Positions 43,672 to 53,475 of a DNA stretch of 64,000 nt are shown here, one piece after another. Origin of the DNA: Conchiformibius sp. (GTDB lineage Bacteria; Pseudomonadota; Gammaproteobacteria; Burkholderiales; Neisseriaceae). Location: assembly GCA_029984035.1 (NCBI GenBank), contig JASBYJ010000002.1:225599-289598 (forward strand), given 5' to 3'. Below the pieces are notes generated by a model that did no database searches, had not been told where the DNA came from, and was given only the letters and a program-made list of their open reading frames with translations. A program made the position numbers and the translations under genes. Every line of letters starts with the position of its first letter. Positions within the stretch are counted from its first letter, which is position 1.

Positions 43672-46326
43672 TCAATTTTCAAACAGGGTATGCCACAGTG
43701 ATTTGACCGCCGCATAATGGGCGGTTAGTTCGGCTGTTGGGGAAGAGAGTGTGTAGTCGCGCAATTTTTTGGCATGTTGGATTTTGCGGTAGTGGCGGTA
43801 GGCGTTGCAGACGAGTTCGGCGGCTTCTGCGGCGATAAGCTGCCGGTTTGCAGCCATATCCAGCAGGGCGATATTGCCGTAGTTTTCCAATAGTTCGGGA
43901 TAGCGGCGGCTGTGTGCCAATACGAGATATTGGACGCAAAATTCTACGTCCACTATGCCGCCGCGTGCGTATTTGACGTCTTCGTCTTTAGGCGGATGGC
44001 TGGGGAACATTTTTTCTCGCATTCGGATAATATCTTGTTTGATTTGGGTTTCGTTGCGTTTTTGGGTGAGAATGTCGCGGCGTATGCGTTCAAAATTTGC
44101 GCCTATTTCGGCATCGCCGCAGATAAAACGGGCACGGGTAAGGGCTTGGTGTTCCCATGTCCAAGCGTTTTCGTGTTGGTATTTTTCAAAGGCGGCGATG
44201 GCGTGGACGAGAAAGCCGTCATCGCCGTTGGGGCGCAGGCGCAAGTCGAGTTCGTAAAGCGTGCCTGCGCCTGTGCTGCCTGAAAGCCAAGTGTTGAGAC
44301 GGCGGGCGAGTTTGCTGTAGTGGCCGGCGGCATCGGGATGGGGGTCGCAGTATAGGTAAACGAGGTCCAAATCGGAAACGTAGCCGAGTTCTTTGCCGCC
44401 AAGTTTGCCATAGCCGATAACGGCAAAACGCGGTTCGGCGGTGTGTGTGTTGGGAATGTCGCGCCATGCGTGGACGAGAGCTTCGTTAAGTATGATGTCG
44501 GCAAGCAGGGAAAGCTCATCGCTCAGGGCTTCTACTGACCATAGCCCTTTAAGGTCTTGTACGGCAAGGCGGAAGGTTTGGGTGTGTTGGTGGTGGCGCA
44601 GCGTGTCGAGTTTGCTTTCGGTGTCGTCACAGGCATTCAGGGCTGCCTGCAGATTGTGTTTGAAGGCTGTCCAGTCGGTGCGTTCGAGTAATTGGTCGGA
44701 TAGAAGTTCGTCCAGCAAAATGGGGTGTTTTTGCAGATAGGAGGCGAGCCAAGGGCTTTGCGACATGAGTTCCGCCAATTGCCGCAAGGCGTGGGGATAT
44801 TGCTGTAAAAAGGCGAGATAGGCGGAGCGGCGGCTGATACTTTCCAAAAAATCAAGCAGGCGCGATAAGGTTTCATCGGGGTTGGAGCAGGAGGCTGCGG
44901 CTTCTAGAAAACGGGGAATGACGGCGTCAAAGCGTTGTTGGGCTTGTGTGCTTAAATGGCGGTAACGGCTGCTGTGTTTGAGACGGTGCAGGTTTGCAGC
45001 AGCTTTGTCGCCATCGAATCCCAGTCGGCTGAGTATTTCCGAGCGGTTGTCGTTGTCTTGCCAGATTGGGTCGTGAGGGTGTTGTACGGTTTCTGTTTCG
45101 GGTGTGCCGAGAATGTCGTTAAACAGATTATGAACATAGTTGCAATGTTCTTTCAGGCTGCCTGAAAATTCAGTGTAGCTGTCAAACCCCATGCTTTGTG
45201 CCAGTAAATGTTGTTGTTCGGGGTTTTCAGGCAGCGTTTGGGTTTGGCTGTCGTCCCAGTATTGCAGGCGGTGTTCGGTGTTGCGTAAAAAACGGTAGGC
45301 TTCGAGCAGTCGGTTTACGGTTTGGACGGGCAGAATGTCTTGTTGTGCCAAACGTTGCAGGGTTTCTTGCGTGCCTTTGAGTTGCAGGCTGCGGTCTCTG
45401 CCGCCGCGTATCATTTGGAAAATTTGGGCGATAAATTCGATTTCGCGGATGCCGCCTTCGCCCAGCTTGATATTGCCGGAGAGCTTGCGTTTGGCTGCTT
45501 CTCGGCGGATTTGGCTGTGCAGGCTGCGCATGGCATCGTAGGCGCGGTAATCCATATATTTGCGAAATACAAAGGGGCGTACCAGACTTTTTAGATGGTT
45601 GTCGTGCGGCGTAACGATGCGGGCTTTGCACCATGCGTAGCGTTCCCATTCGCGCCCTTGCGTGAGCAGGTATTGCTCGAGTGCGGTTTCGCTGAGCACG
45701 AGAGGACCGCTGTCGCCGTCCGGACGTAAGCGCATGTCAACGCGGAATACACGTCCTTCTTCAGTGATTTCGTCAAGCAGGGCAATCAGTTTTTGCCCGA
45801 CTTTGGTGAAAAACTCTTGATTGCTGCGTTCGCGTTTGCCGTTGGTATATCCGCTTTCGGGGTAGGTGAAAATCAGGTCGATATCGGAGGAAACGTTTAA
45901 TTCGCCCCCTCCTGCTTTGCCCATGGCGACAACGCTTAAAAATTGGGGTGTACGGCTGTGGCTGCCGATAGGTTCGCCGTATAGTCCGACATAGTAGCGG
46001 TGGGCAAATTCTGCGGCGGTATTGACGCCAAAATCGGCAAATTCGGTGATGGTTCGGGTAACTTCTGCCAAATCGGCTTCGCCGCACAGGTCGCGGATGA
46101 GGATATGTGCCATCACATAGCGGCGTAAAATGCGCAGTTGTGCGGATAATTCGGCTTCGTTTTCTTCTTCAATCCATTTTTGCCAGTCGGTGAAGTTTTG
46201 GAAATATTCCTGCTTTAATGGCTGTTGCAGTATGGTGTCCAAGTGTCCGGTGTTCAAACGCCGATTGTCGAGTTGGCGCGACAGCCAAAGGGAGTAGGGG
46301 CGGGCACGGTCGGGATGGGCGGTCAT
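43672..46326 (-). CDS. glnE: Bifunctional glutamine-synthetase adenylyl/deadenylyltransferase GlnE
   Basis: An 884-residue enzyme that adds and removes AMP on glutamine synthetase in response to PII. There are two nucleotidyltransferase domains, marked by SSDIDLIFTYPE (about residues 141-152) and VSDLDLVYLYCDP (about 647-659). Each is followed by an arginine-rich RLRPxGD segment (RMRPDGDSG-type and DLRLRPNGDDG). Length is slightly shorter than E. coli GlnE (946), as usual for Neisseria. It stands between mdh and metK with its own promoter region, and several DUS lie inside. Confidence 0.95.
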   Translation of the reverse strand: MTAHPDRARPYSLWLSRQLDNRRLNTGHLDTILQQPLKQEYFQNFTDWQKWIEEENEAELSAQLRILRRYVMAHILIRDLCGEADLAEVTRTITEFADFGVNTAAEFAHRYYVGLYGEPIGSHSRTPQFLSVVAMGKAGGGELNVSSDIDLIFTYPESGYTNGKRERSNQEFFTKVGQKLIALLDEITEEGRVFRVDMRLRPDGDSGPLVLSETALEQYLLTQGREWERYAWCKARIVTPHDNHLKSLVRPFVFRKYMDYRAYDAMRSLHSQIRREAAKRKLSGNIKLGEGGIREIEFIAQIFQMIRGGRDRSLQLKGTQETLQRLAQQDILPVQTVNRLLEAYRFLRNTEHRLQYWDDSQTQTLPENPEQQHLLAQSMGFDSYTEFSGSLKEHCNYVHNLFNDILGTPETETVQHPHDPIWQDNDNRSEILSRLGFDGDKAAANLHRLKHSSRYRHLSTQAQQRFDAVIPRFLEAAASCSNPDETLSRLLDFLESISRRSAYLAFLQQYPHALRQLAELMSQSPWLASYLQKHPILLDELLSDQLLERTDWTAFKHNLQAALNACDDTESKLDTLRHHQHTQTFRLAVQDLKGLWSVEALSDELSLLADIILNEALVHAWRDIPNTHTAEPRFAVIGYGKLGGKELGYVSDLDLVYLYCDPHPDAAGHYSKLARRLNTWLSGSTGAGTLYELDLRLRPNGDDGFLVHAIAAFEKYQHENAWTWEHQALTRARFICGDAEIGANFERIRRDILTQKRNETQIKQDIIRMREKMFPSHPPKDEDVKYARGGIVDVEFCVQYLVLAHSRRYPELLENYGNIALLDMAANRQLIAAEAAELVCNAYRHYRKIQHAKKLRDYTLSSPTAELTAHYAAVKSLWHTLFEN

Positions 46327-46535
46327 GGCAGTAAAAGGTGGGAAGGGAAAGGTTGGGATTATATAGCTAATTTATTTTAAAACCGTTAAGGCTTTGGCTT
46401 GTTCGCCGTATTTTGGATATTTCCTGCTGTCATTTCAATCAAACGGGGTGTTTGTAGCTTGATGTATCGGTTTCAGGCTGCCTGAAAAGAGGTTGTACGC
46501 GCATATACGGTTTGTTTCGAATTGCCGGATAAGGA

Positions 46536-46569
46536 AAAAGGCTGCCTGAAATATTTCAGGCAGCCTTTT
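46536..46569 (-). terminator. DUS-based terminator 3' of metK
   Basis: AAAAGGCTGCCTGAAA (46536-46551) pairs with TTTCAGGCAGCCTTTT (46554-46569) around two bases. On the minus strand the stem starts ten bases beyond the metK stop and is followed by T-rich sequence. Confidence 0.88.
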
Positions 46570-46579
46570 GTGAATAAAC

Positions 46580-47752
46580 TTATAAACCGGCGGCGGCACG
46601 TAAAGCGGCTGCTTTGTCGGTTTTTTCCCAAGTGAATTCCGGTTCTTCGCGACCGAAATGGCCGTATGCAGCGGTTTTGGCGTAAATCGGACGTTGCAAG
46701 TCCAGCATTTGGATGATGCCTTTGGGGCGCAGGTCAAAGTGGCGGCGAACCAGTGCGATGAGTTCGGCTTCGTTTAATTCACCCGTACCGAAAGTGTCGA
46801 TGGCGATGGAGGTTGGTTCGGCTACGCCGATGGCATAGGATACTTGGATTTGGCATTGTGTTGCCAACCCTGCGGCAACGATGTTTTTGGCAACGTAGCG
46901 GCAGGCGTAAGCGGCGGAACGGTCCACTTTGGTCGGGTCTTTCCCCGAAAATGCACCCCCGCCGTGGGGAGCGGCACCGCCGTAAGTATCTACAATGATT
47001 TTGCGTCCCGTCAAACCACAGTCTCCCTGCGGGCCGCCGATAACAAACAAACCTGTGGGGTTAATCAGATAGCGGGTGGTATCGGTCAGCATCTCTTTGG
47101 GCAACACGGGGAAAATAATGTGTTCTTTTACCGCATCAATCAAATCTTCACGGCTGATGTCGGGGTCGTGTTGTGTCGATAAAACCACCGTATCGATGCG
47201 TTTGACTTTCCCTGTTTCGCTGTCATAGGCGCAGGTCAGTTGTGCTTTGGCATCAGGGCGCAGCCAAGGCAGCAACCCGCTTTTGCGCACTTCGCTTTGG
47301 CGCTGCATCAGGCGGTGGCTGTAATAGATGGCAAACGGCATGAGTGTGGGTGTTTCGTTGCAGGCATAGCCGAACATCAAACCTTGGTCGCCTGCACCCA
47401 TGTCTAAATCGACACCTTCGCCTTCGTTTACGCCTTGCGCGATGTCGGGCGATTGTTGTCCGTAGTTCAATACCAATTTGCAGTTATCGGCGGCGAAGCC
47501 CCATTCCGGGCGGGTATAGCCGATACAGGCTATGGTGTCGCGTGCGATTTGTTCGTAATCGACTTTGGCGGTAGTAGTGATTTCGCCCGCCAATACGCAT
47601 AAATCGGTAGCAACCAAAGTTTCGGCCGCCACCCGTCCCGTAGGGTCTTGGCTGAGAATGGCATCCAATACGGCATCAGAAATTTGGTCGGCCACTTTGT
47701 CGGGATGGCCTTCGGAGACGGACTCGGAAGTAAACAGATATTCGCTGCTCAT
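46580..47752 (-). CDS. metK: S-adenosylmethionine synthetase MetK
   Basis: A 390-residue enzyme making SAM from methionine and ATP. SVSEGHPDKVADQISD holds the catalytic His, GAGDQGLMFGYA is the signature, and GGGAFSGKDPTKVDRS is the phosphate-binding loop. SAM from this enzyme feeds LipA and MetW-like enzymes in the same window. The ATG at 47752 has GAAAGAACC upstream. No SAM riboswitch was seen in the 5' region. Confidence 0.97.
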   Translation of the reverse strand: MSSEYLFTSESVSEGHPDKVADQISDAVLDAILSQDPTGRVAAETLVATDLCVLAGEITTTAKVDYEQIARDTIACIGYTRPEWGFAADNCKLVLNYGQQSPDIAQGVNEGEGVDLDMGAGDQGLMFGYACNETPTLMPFAIYYSHRLMQRQSEVRKSGLLPWLRPDAKAQLTCAYDSETGKVKRIDTVVLSTQHDPDISREDLIDAVKEHIIFPVLPKEMLTDTTRYLINPTGLFVIGGPQGDCGLTGRKIIVDTYGGAAPHGGGAFSGKDPTKVDRSAAYACRYVAKNIVAAGLATQCQIQVSYAIGVAEPTSIAIDTFGTGELNEAELIALVRRHFDLRPKGIIQMLDLQRPIYAKTAAYGHFGREEPEFTWEKTDKAAALRAAAGL

Positions 47753-48166
47753 TGTGGTTCTTTCCAGTGTTTCGGTTGGTTAAATCGGGCTGTCTGAAAC
47801 AAAACGATAGGGTAAACTGATTAAATGATGCAGAATAGCTTTATCTTTGCCGTTTGTCCATATCATAAAATAGTTGTATGAAGTGTATTGTTTTCATAAA
47901 CGAGTGTACCGCCTTCAGTTTTTTCAGGCAGCCTGAACGTTTTGTTAAATTGCAGATACGGGAAATAGGCCGGTGAGCAGATACATGGGAAATTGCGTAA
48001 CATTTGTTTTACAATAACGAAAAGTAACGCTTCGATTTTTCCCAAGGGTGTTTTGATGCTGTTTCGTGACAGAAAAATGGCTTATTGCTGACAAAGATTC
48101 AGAACAGGCAAGCAGGTTTTACATGGGTGTAAGTTTGATTTTTATCCGGTTTTCAGGCAGCTTTAT
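47753..48166. other. 414-bp divergent gap upstream of metK
   Basis: One DUS lies near 47922-47936, and a DUS half-site (TTCAGGCAGC) lies near 48152, just before the downstream gene. No riboswitch-like structure and no gene were recognised. Confidence 0.45.
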
Positions 48167-48481
48167 ATGACTCTTTCCATCTATCAAAATGCACGCATTC
48201 AATATATCCGTCATTTTCCCGAACAGGACGCTTTGGTTGTCGGCTTTGAAGGGCTGCCTGAAAGGCGTTTTGACTGCGTGGTGGATTTTTCTTTTAACGG
48301 TTTTTATCCGCATAATATTTTGTTCGGTATCGACGAATACACAATGCACAACCTGCCCGCACGTATAGCTGCGGAATATCCGGTGTTGTCTTATTATCTG
48401 CACAGCGGCGAGGAGTGGCAGGTGTTTCATTTTTCTCCGCAGGTAGGATTGGGCGGAATCGTAGTGTGTGCGGTGTTGTGA
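48167..48481 (+). CDS. conserved-looking small soluble protein, unknown
   Basis: A 104-residue protein without signal peptide or transmembrane helix, and without a family that I recognise. It has a regular mix of strands and helices, with GFEGLPERRFDCVVDFSFN and an aromatic-rich C-terminal half (YPVLSYYLHSGEEWQVFHF). Codon use looks normal, an internal DUS encodes Leu-Pro-Glu, and the frame is continuous. There is a DUS on either side. It is probably a real gene, transcribed alone. Confidence 0.6.
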   Translation: MTLSIYQNARIQYIRHFPEQDALVVGFEGLPERRFDCVVDFSFNGFYPHNILFGIDEYTMHNLPARIAAEYPVLSYYLHSGEEWQVFHFSPQVGLGGIVVCAVL

Positions 48482-48971
48482 AATCGGTTTCAGGCTGCCT
48501 GAAAACGGGGCGGGCGAGACGATGTCTGCGGGTATGCTGTTATTGCACGGTTCGCTGAATGTGTTCTGCCCGCAGAATGACGGGGAATTGGACAAGATAT
48601 TGCAGTCGGAAGCGTAAGCATAGGCTGTTATGTGCAGGCTGCCTGAAATCCGTTTGTATCGTATCGGGTTTCAGGCAGTTCGTTTTTTGTTAGATGCTTG
48701 GATACCGCCGGAAAAAGACTGCTTTGACGGAAAGTTTCAGTGCTTGGGCTTTTCCGTTGAAGCAGCCTTTTGTTGGAGGCGAACGGTATGAATTGGGCGT
48801 TTGATAAGCTTGTAGATGGGTTTCAGGCAGCTTTCGGGCTGCCTGAAAGGTTGAAGCGTATTGTGCCGGCTTGCCGTTGGTTTGCCTGGCGCACATTGTG
48901 CGTGTTTGGGGCGGGGAGAATGGTATTTTTGCGGCAATGCTCGGCTTGAACGCGCTTTTGTTGCCGGTTGT
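48482..48971. other. 490-bp gap with several DUS
   Basis: DUS copies lie near 48488-48502, 48638-48650 and 48838-48849, with partial ones near 48668 and 48822. A 31-codon open frame at 48526-48621 has no recognisable character. No gene is supported. Confidence 0.5.
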
Positions 48972-50927
48972 TTAAAAATGCCCTTCCAGTCTGACCCATG
49001 CGCTGCGTCCGGGCTCGGAGACGCGGATGCCGTTGTTTCCTGCTGCGGCTTGTTCGTATGAACCTTTATTGGCAAATTCGGCGTATGGTTTGTTGAACAC
49101 GTTGTCTATGCCTGCCAACAGATTGAAATGGGAATTGATTTTCCAGCCTGCGTTTAGGGATAGTACGCCAAATCCTGCTGATGGTCCCGTATCTTGTCCG
49201 ATGATGTTACCTTGTCCTTGGGCGTAGCGTTTTTGCGGGGCTGCTACGCGCCAAAGTGCGCCTGCGTTGAAGGTGTCGTTGCTCCAGTTGATGCCCGTTT
49301 TCCATTCCAGCGGGGGTGTTTGTGCCAGGGGGCGGTCATCGGTGCGGTTTTTGCCGTATGTGTAGGCAAGAGAGCTGCTGAGTTGCCAGCCGGGTGCGAA
49401 TTTCCAAACGGCCTCTGCTTCGGCACCGTAGCGTTCGGCATCGATGTTGCGGGCTAGAACACCGCGTTTTTGAGTGAGAATGAAGCGGCTGATGCGGCTG
49501 CCGAATACGGAAAACGAGGTTTCCCAGCGGTCGTTTTTCCACATGATGCCTGCGTCTATCTGTTTGTTGCGTTCGGGCTGCAATTCTTCGCTGCGGTTGC
49601 GTTCCCAGTAGTCGGGCGCGCGTTGTGCCGTGCCGATGCCTGCGTAGTATTTCAGGCTGCCTTTTTGTTGCTCCCAGCGGATGAAGCCTGAATTGAGACG
49701 GTAGGTTTGTTCGCGCATCGGGTCGTTATCGGGGTAGGGGTCGTAAACGGCGGTGATGCGGTCGTGCCGATAGCCTGCTGTCCAGCGTTGCGAATCGGTG
49801 GCTTGCCATGCTGCTTCGGCAAATCCGCCCCAGTGTGTGAAATTTTGATTGGGGAGATAGGGTTTTTCGGCATAGTTTTTGCCGCTGCGAGAGGCGTGTT
49901 TGTCGCGCATATAGTCTATGCCTGTTTGAAGCTGCCAAGCGTCTGTGCCGAAGGTGCTGCTCAGTTGCGTGGTGTCTGTGTTGCGTTTGGGATTGTTGGC
50001 GCGTTCTTTGCCGGGTATGACGGGGCGCAGGCTGTAGTTGTCCATAACGTGGTCGATTTCGCTGCGTCCGTAGTTGAAAGATAATTCGTTCCACCATGGG
50101 GTGAGGTTGTGTTGTTTGACCCGAATATTCCATGCGTCCCTGTCGAATTTGCTGCCGTCCATCATGCGGTCGGCATAGGCGGCTTCGCCTCTGCTGCGTT
50201 CGTAGGCTGCCTGAAGAAAGGTGTTGTCGCTTGGCGTGAGCGTGAGTTGCAGCATTTGGTTGTTGCGTTCGTAGGCGGAGTGTACGCGTTCTGCGTTGCC
50301 GTCTTGATAATCATCGGCATGGTTATAGCCTGCGTTGATGCGGATTGAGCCGTATGGATTGCCTAGTGCGGCATCTGCAAATAAATCGAAGCGTCCGTTG
50401 TTACCTGCGGTTAGGGCGGTTTGCAGTTCGGCTTTGGCTTGGTCGTAGCGTTTTTCGTTTCTGATGAAACGTACGGCGCCGGCCACCATGCCTGTGCCTT
50501 GGGTAACGGTTTGCGGCCCTTTGGTGATGACGACTTTGTCGAAGGCGGAAGGGAAAATATAGGCAGTGGGCGGGTCCATGCGGCCGCCGCAGCCGCCGTA
50601 GATGAATTGCCCGTCTGCGGTGATGCTGAGACGCGAGCCGCCCAGTCCGCGCAACAGAGGGTCGCCGGAAGTGCCACCTTTGCGGATGACGCTCATGTTG
50701 GGAACGGTGCGTAGTAAGTCTGCTCCGTCTTGTGCGGGCATGGGCTGTACGGCGGATTTGGGGTTGAGGGTAACGGTATTGGCGCGTTGCGGTGTGGGTG
50801 CGCTAATCACGACATTAGGTAGCGTGTCGGCTTCTGTATCATGGGCTTGAGTATGGTTTTGCGCCCATGCGTGGTTGAGTAGTGCGGCAAGGGGAAGCAA
50901 TACAAAAAATTTTTGAGAATTGTTCAT
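48972..50927 (-). CDS. TonB-dependent copper receptor (OprC/NosA family)
   Basis: A 651-residue outer-membrane receptor. A signal peptide ends near AWAQ (residue 23). A plug domain follows with LLRTVPNMSVIRKGGTSGDP and the segment YGGCGGRMDPPTAYIFPS, in which Cys113 and Met117 form a CxxxM motif, as in the copper site of OprC. The barrel ends in WVRLEGHF with terminal Phe. Family members import copper or mediate its uptake under low-copper conditions. The start is the ATG at 50925-50927, which gives the signal peptide; a longer frame upstream lacks one. No neighbouring copper genes are present. Confidence 0.87.
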   Translation of the reverse strand: MNNSQKFFVLLPLAALLNHAWAQNHTQAHDTEADTLPNVVISAPTPQRANTVTLNPKSAVQPMPAQDGADLLRTVPNMSVIRKGGTSGDPLLRGLGGSRLSITADGQFIYGGCGGRMDPPTAYIFPSAFDKVVITKGPQTVTQGTGMVAGAVRFIRNEKRYDQAKAELQTALTAGNNGRFDLFADAALGNPYGSIRINAGYNHADDYQDGNAERVHSAYERNNQMLQLTLTPSDNTFLQAAYERSRGEAAYADRMMDGSKFDRDAWNIRVKQHNLTPWWNELSFNYGRSEIDHVMDNYSLRPVIPGKERANNPKRNTDTTQLSSTFGTDAWQLQTGIDYMRDKHASRSGKNYAEKPYLPNQNFTHWGGFAEAAWQATDSQRWTAGYRHDRITAVYDPYPDNDPMREQTYRLNSGFIRWEQQKGSLKYYAGIGTAQRAPDYWERNRSEELQPERNKQIDAGIMWKNDRWETSFSVFGSRISRFILTQKRGVLARNIDAERYGAEAEAVWKFAPGWQLSSSLAYTYGKNRTDDRPLAQTPPLEWKTGINWSNDTFNAGALWRVAAPQKRYAQGQGNIIGQDTGPSAGFGVLSLNAGWKINSHFNLLAGIDNVFNKPYAEFANKGSYEQAAAGNNGIRVSEPGRSAWVRLEGHF

Positions 50928-51128
50928 GATTTTTCCGTTTGATTGTAAAGATTTGATAAGATGAAAATACAAAAGTCGGCAATAGTGATGCTTTATGTTA
51001 TTTTTAATGAGATATATAGGTTTAGGCAATGTGGCAAATTGTCGCAGCACAACACTTGGCGATACTTGGTTTTTTCGCTGCAAGCCGTATAATCCCAGCT
51101 TTTGTTTTGATTTTTCAGGCAGCGTGTT

Positions 51129-52469
51129 ATGACCACTCCACACTGGACATCCCGCATCGGTTTTATTTTGGCGGCGGCAGGTTCCGCTATCGGTTTGGGT
51201 GCAATTTGGAAATTTCCCTATACTGCGGGCACTAACGGCGGCGCGGTGTTTTTTTTGTTGTTTTTGTTATTCACCGTGCTAATCGGTTTGCCTGTTTTAT
51301 TGGCTGAATTTTATATCGGACGCAAAAGCGGGCAGAATGCAGTGGATGCGTTTAAAACGCTGGCGCCGGGTAAAGCTTGGGTATGGATAGGGCGTATGGG
51401 GGTGGCGGCATGTTTCATTCTGCTGTCGTTTTACAGTGTCGTAGGCGGATGGGTGCTGCAATATGTAGTGCATGCATTTACCGGAGCGATTTCGGCTGAC
51501 GCAGATTTCGGAGCCTTGTTCGGGCAAAGTATTGCCAATCCTTTGCCCGCTATCGGCTATCAGGCTGTTTTTATGCTGATTACCGTAGCAGTGGTGCAAA
51601 ACGGCATTTCGGACGGTATCGAAAAAGCAGGACGTTGGTTGATGCCCGCATTATTTGTCATGTTCGTCTTGCTGGCGATGCGTTCTTTACTGTTGCCCGG
51701 TGCGATGGAAGGCGTATGGTTTCTGTTGAAACCCGATTTCTCGTCGGTTACCCCGCAAACGTTTTTAACCGCACTTGGCCAGGCTTTTTTTGCATTGAGC
51801 TTGGGCGTATCGGCGATGGTAACGTATGCCGCTTATTTGGACCGTTCGCAAAATATGCTCAAAGCGGCGCATAGCATCATGTGGCTGAATATGCTGGTGT
51901 CTTTGCTGGCCGGTTTGGTTATTTTTCCGGCAGTGTTTGCTTTTGGGTTTGAACCCGGAGCAGGGCCCGGATTGATTTTTGTCGTGCTGCCTGCAGTGTT
52001 TCAGCATATTCCGTTTGGTACAGTATTATTTGCCGTGTTCATGCTGCTGGTAACTTTTGCCACTCTGACTTCTGCTTTTGCGATGTTGGAGACAGTGATT
52101 GCCGCTGCGATTCACAATAAAGAACACCGCCGCCGCAGGGTAACTTGGCTGACGGGTTTGGCTATTTTTATTGTCGGCATTCCGTCTGCTTTATCGTTCG
52201 GCGAGATGAGCAGTTTTACCGTGTTCGGTAAAACGGTATTTGATTTGTGGGACTTTTTGATTACTTCGCTACTGATGCCTTTGGGTGCTTTGCTGACAGC
52301 TTTGTTTGTCGCATGGCAACAACCTAAAACCCAGGTGTTTGCACATATGCAGGAAGGCTATTCAGGCAGCAGAAAGTTGATTGTGTGGTGGTATAACGCT
52401 TTACGCTATCTTGCACCTTTGGCGATATTGCTGGTATTCGCACATACATTAGGCTGGTTGAAATTGTAG
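51129..52469 (+). CDS. SNF-family sodium-dependent amino-acid transporter
   Basis: A 446-residue inner-membrane symporter with 11 to 12 helices and LeuT fold. The unwound helix 1 signature GFILAAAGSAIGLGAIWKFP and the AFFALSLGVSAMVTYAAY segment with the helix-6 region match the neurotransmitter:sodium symporter family. Bacterial members take up tyrosine, tryptophan, leucine or others, so the substrate is open. The ATG follows a DUS half-site. It is divergent from the copper receptor across a 201-bp region and ends with a DUS terminator. Confidence 0.9.
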   Translation: MTTPHWTSRIGFILAAAGSAIGLGAIWKFPYTAGTNGGAVFFLLFLLFTVLIGLPVLLAEFYIGRKSGQNAVDAFKTLAPGKAWVWIGRMGVAACFILLSFYSVVGGWVLQYVVHAFTGAISADADFGALFGQSIANPLPAIGYQAVFMLITVAVVQNGISDGIEKAGRWLMPALFVMFVLLAMRSLLLPGAMEGVWFLLKPDFSSVTPQTFLTALGQAFFALSLGVSAMVTYAAYLDRSQNMLKAAHSIMWLNMLVSLLAGLVIFPAVFAFGFEPGAGPGLIFVVLPAVFQHIPFGTVLFAVFMLLVTFATLTSAFAMLETVIAAAIHNKEHRRRRVTWLTGLAIFIVGIPSALSFGEMSSFTVFGKTVFDLWDFLITSLLMPLGALLTALFVAWQQPKTQVFAHMQEGYSGSRKLIVWWYNALRYLAPLAILLVFAHTLGWLKL

Positions 52470-52506
52470 AGAAGACTGCTTGGCATTATAAAGATTTCGG
52501 TGATAA

Positions 52507-52540
52507 CAAAGGCTGCCTGAAAAGCTTCAGGCAGCCTTTG
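52507..52540. terminator. DUS-based terminator between the SNF gene and rapZ
   Basis: CAAAGGCTGCCTGAA (52507-52521) pairs with TTCAGGCAGCCTTTG (52526-52540) around four bases, followed by TTTTCG. The genes converge here. Confidence 0.9.
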
Positions 52541-52626
52541 TTTTCGTTGGTTGCGGTTATCGGAGCGGTATAAAAAGGTAAACCGGTGATGCAATACGCT
52601 CTGTTATCAGAAGTAAGTTGCGATGC

Positions 52627-53475
52627 TTATGAAGCGGGCTGATTTAATTGGCGGTGCCTGAGCAGAATGCGCCAATCGGTTTGCAAACGTTTTGCCAATT
52701 CGGCGGCGATATATACCGAGCGGTGCTGTCCGCCTGTGCAGCCGATTGCTATGGTGATGTAGCTGCGTCCTGCCGACCGGATGGAGGGTAAGCGGCGGCG
52801 CAGAAAGGTTTCGATGTCGGTTGCGGTGTTTTGCGCATCGGGGAATTGGGCAAAAAAATCGCGTATGGGCGTGTCGTTGCCGTTTAGGGGGCGTAAATCG
52901 CTACGGTAAAAGGGGTTGGGCAGGCTGCGTACGTCAAAAACAAAATCGGCGTTGGGGGCGCCGTATTTGAAACCGAATGATTCGATAGACAGCAGCAAGG
53001 TGTTTTTTTCTATGGGCAGCCATTGGGCAAGATGGTTGTGCAGTTGGCGTGAGTTGAGTGTCGAGGTGTCGATGCAATAAGCGGTTTCCCTAAGAGAGGC
53101 TAGGTGGTTGCGCTCTTGCTGCAGGCTTTCAGGCAGCGTAAGCGATGGCCCTGATAGCGGATGGCGGCGGCGTGTTTCGGCAAAACGGCGCATTAAGGCA
53201 GCGTCGGATGCTTCCAGAAACAGGATATCGATTTGATGGCCGTTGCTGCGCAATTTGGCAATGGTGTCCAAAAGGGCGGCGATGTCGGGGCGGGAACGGA
53301 TATCTATGCTGATACCTAAAGGTTCGGTTCGTCCGCTTCGGGCGTGCAGGTCGGGTAGTTCGTTGAGCAGCGGTGCAGGCAGGTTGTCGGTACAGCAATA
53401 GCCATTATCTTCGAGATAATTCAGGGCAACGGTTTTGCCTGAACCGGACAGGCCGCTAATCAGGATAATCTTCAT
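52627..53475 (-). CDS. rapZ: RNase adapter protein RapZ
   Basis: A 282-residue P-loop protein (YvcJ family). Walker A is GLSGSGKT at 8-15 and the C-terminal signature IGCTGGQHRSVYIAAELA is intact. In E. coli RapZ guides RNase E to the sRNA GlmZ and controls glucosamine-6-phosphate synthase; in other betaproteobacteria the role is less known. Its start overlaps hprK by 20 bases, so it is translationally coupled. It is last gene in ptsN-hprK-rapZ order. Confidence 0.94.
   Translation of the reverse strand: MKIILISGLSGSGKTVALNYLEDNGYCCTDNLPAPLLNELPDLHARSGRTEPLGISIDIRSRPDIAALLDTIAKLRSNGHQIDILFLEASDAALMRRFAETRRRHPLSGPSLTLPESLQQERNHLASLRETAYCIDTSTLNSRQLHNHLAQWLPIEKNTLLLSIESFGFKYGAPNADFVFDVRSLPNPFYRSDLRPLNGNDTPIRDFFAQFPDAQNTATDIETFLRRRLPSIRSAGRSYITIAIGCTGGQHRSVYIAAELAKRLQTDWRILLRHRQLNQPAS

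Noticed and set aside
47753..48166. SAM riboswitch upstream of metK, or similar upstream of metX
   Set aside because: No conserved riboswitch core or leader terminator was visible in either region.
48526..48621. 31-codon open frame after the 104-residue protein gene
   Set aside because: Too short, no supporting context.
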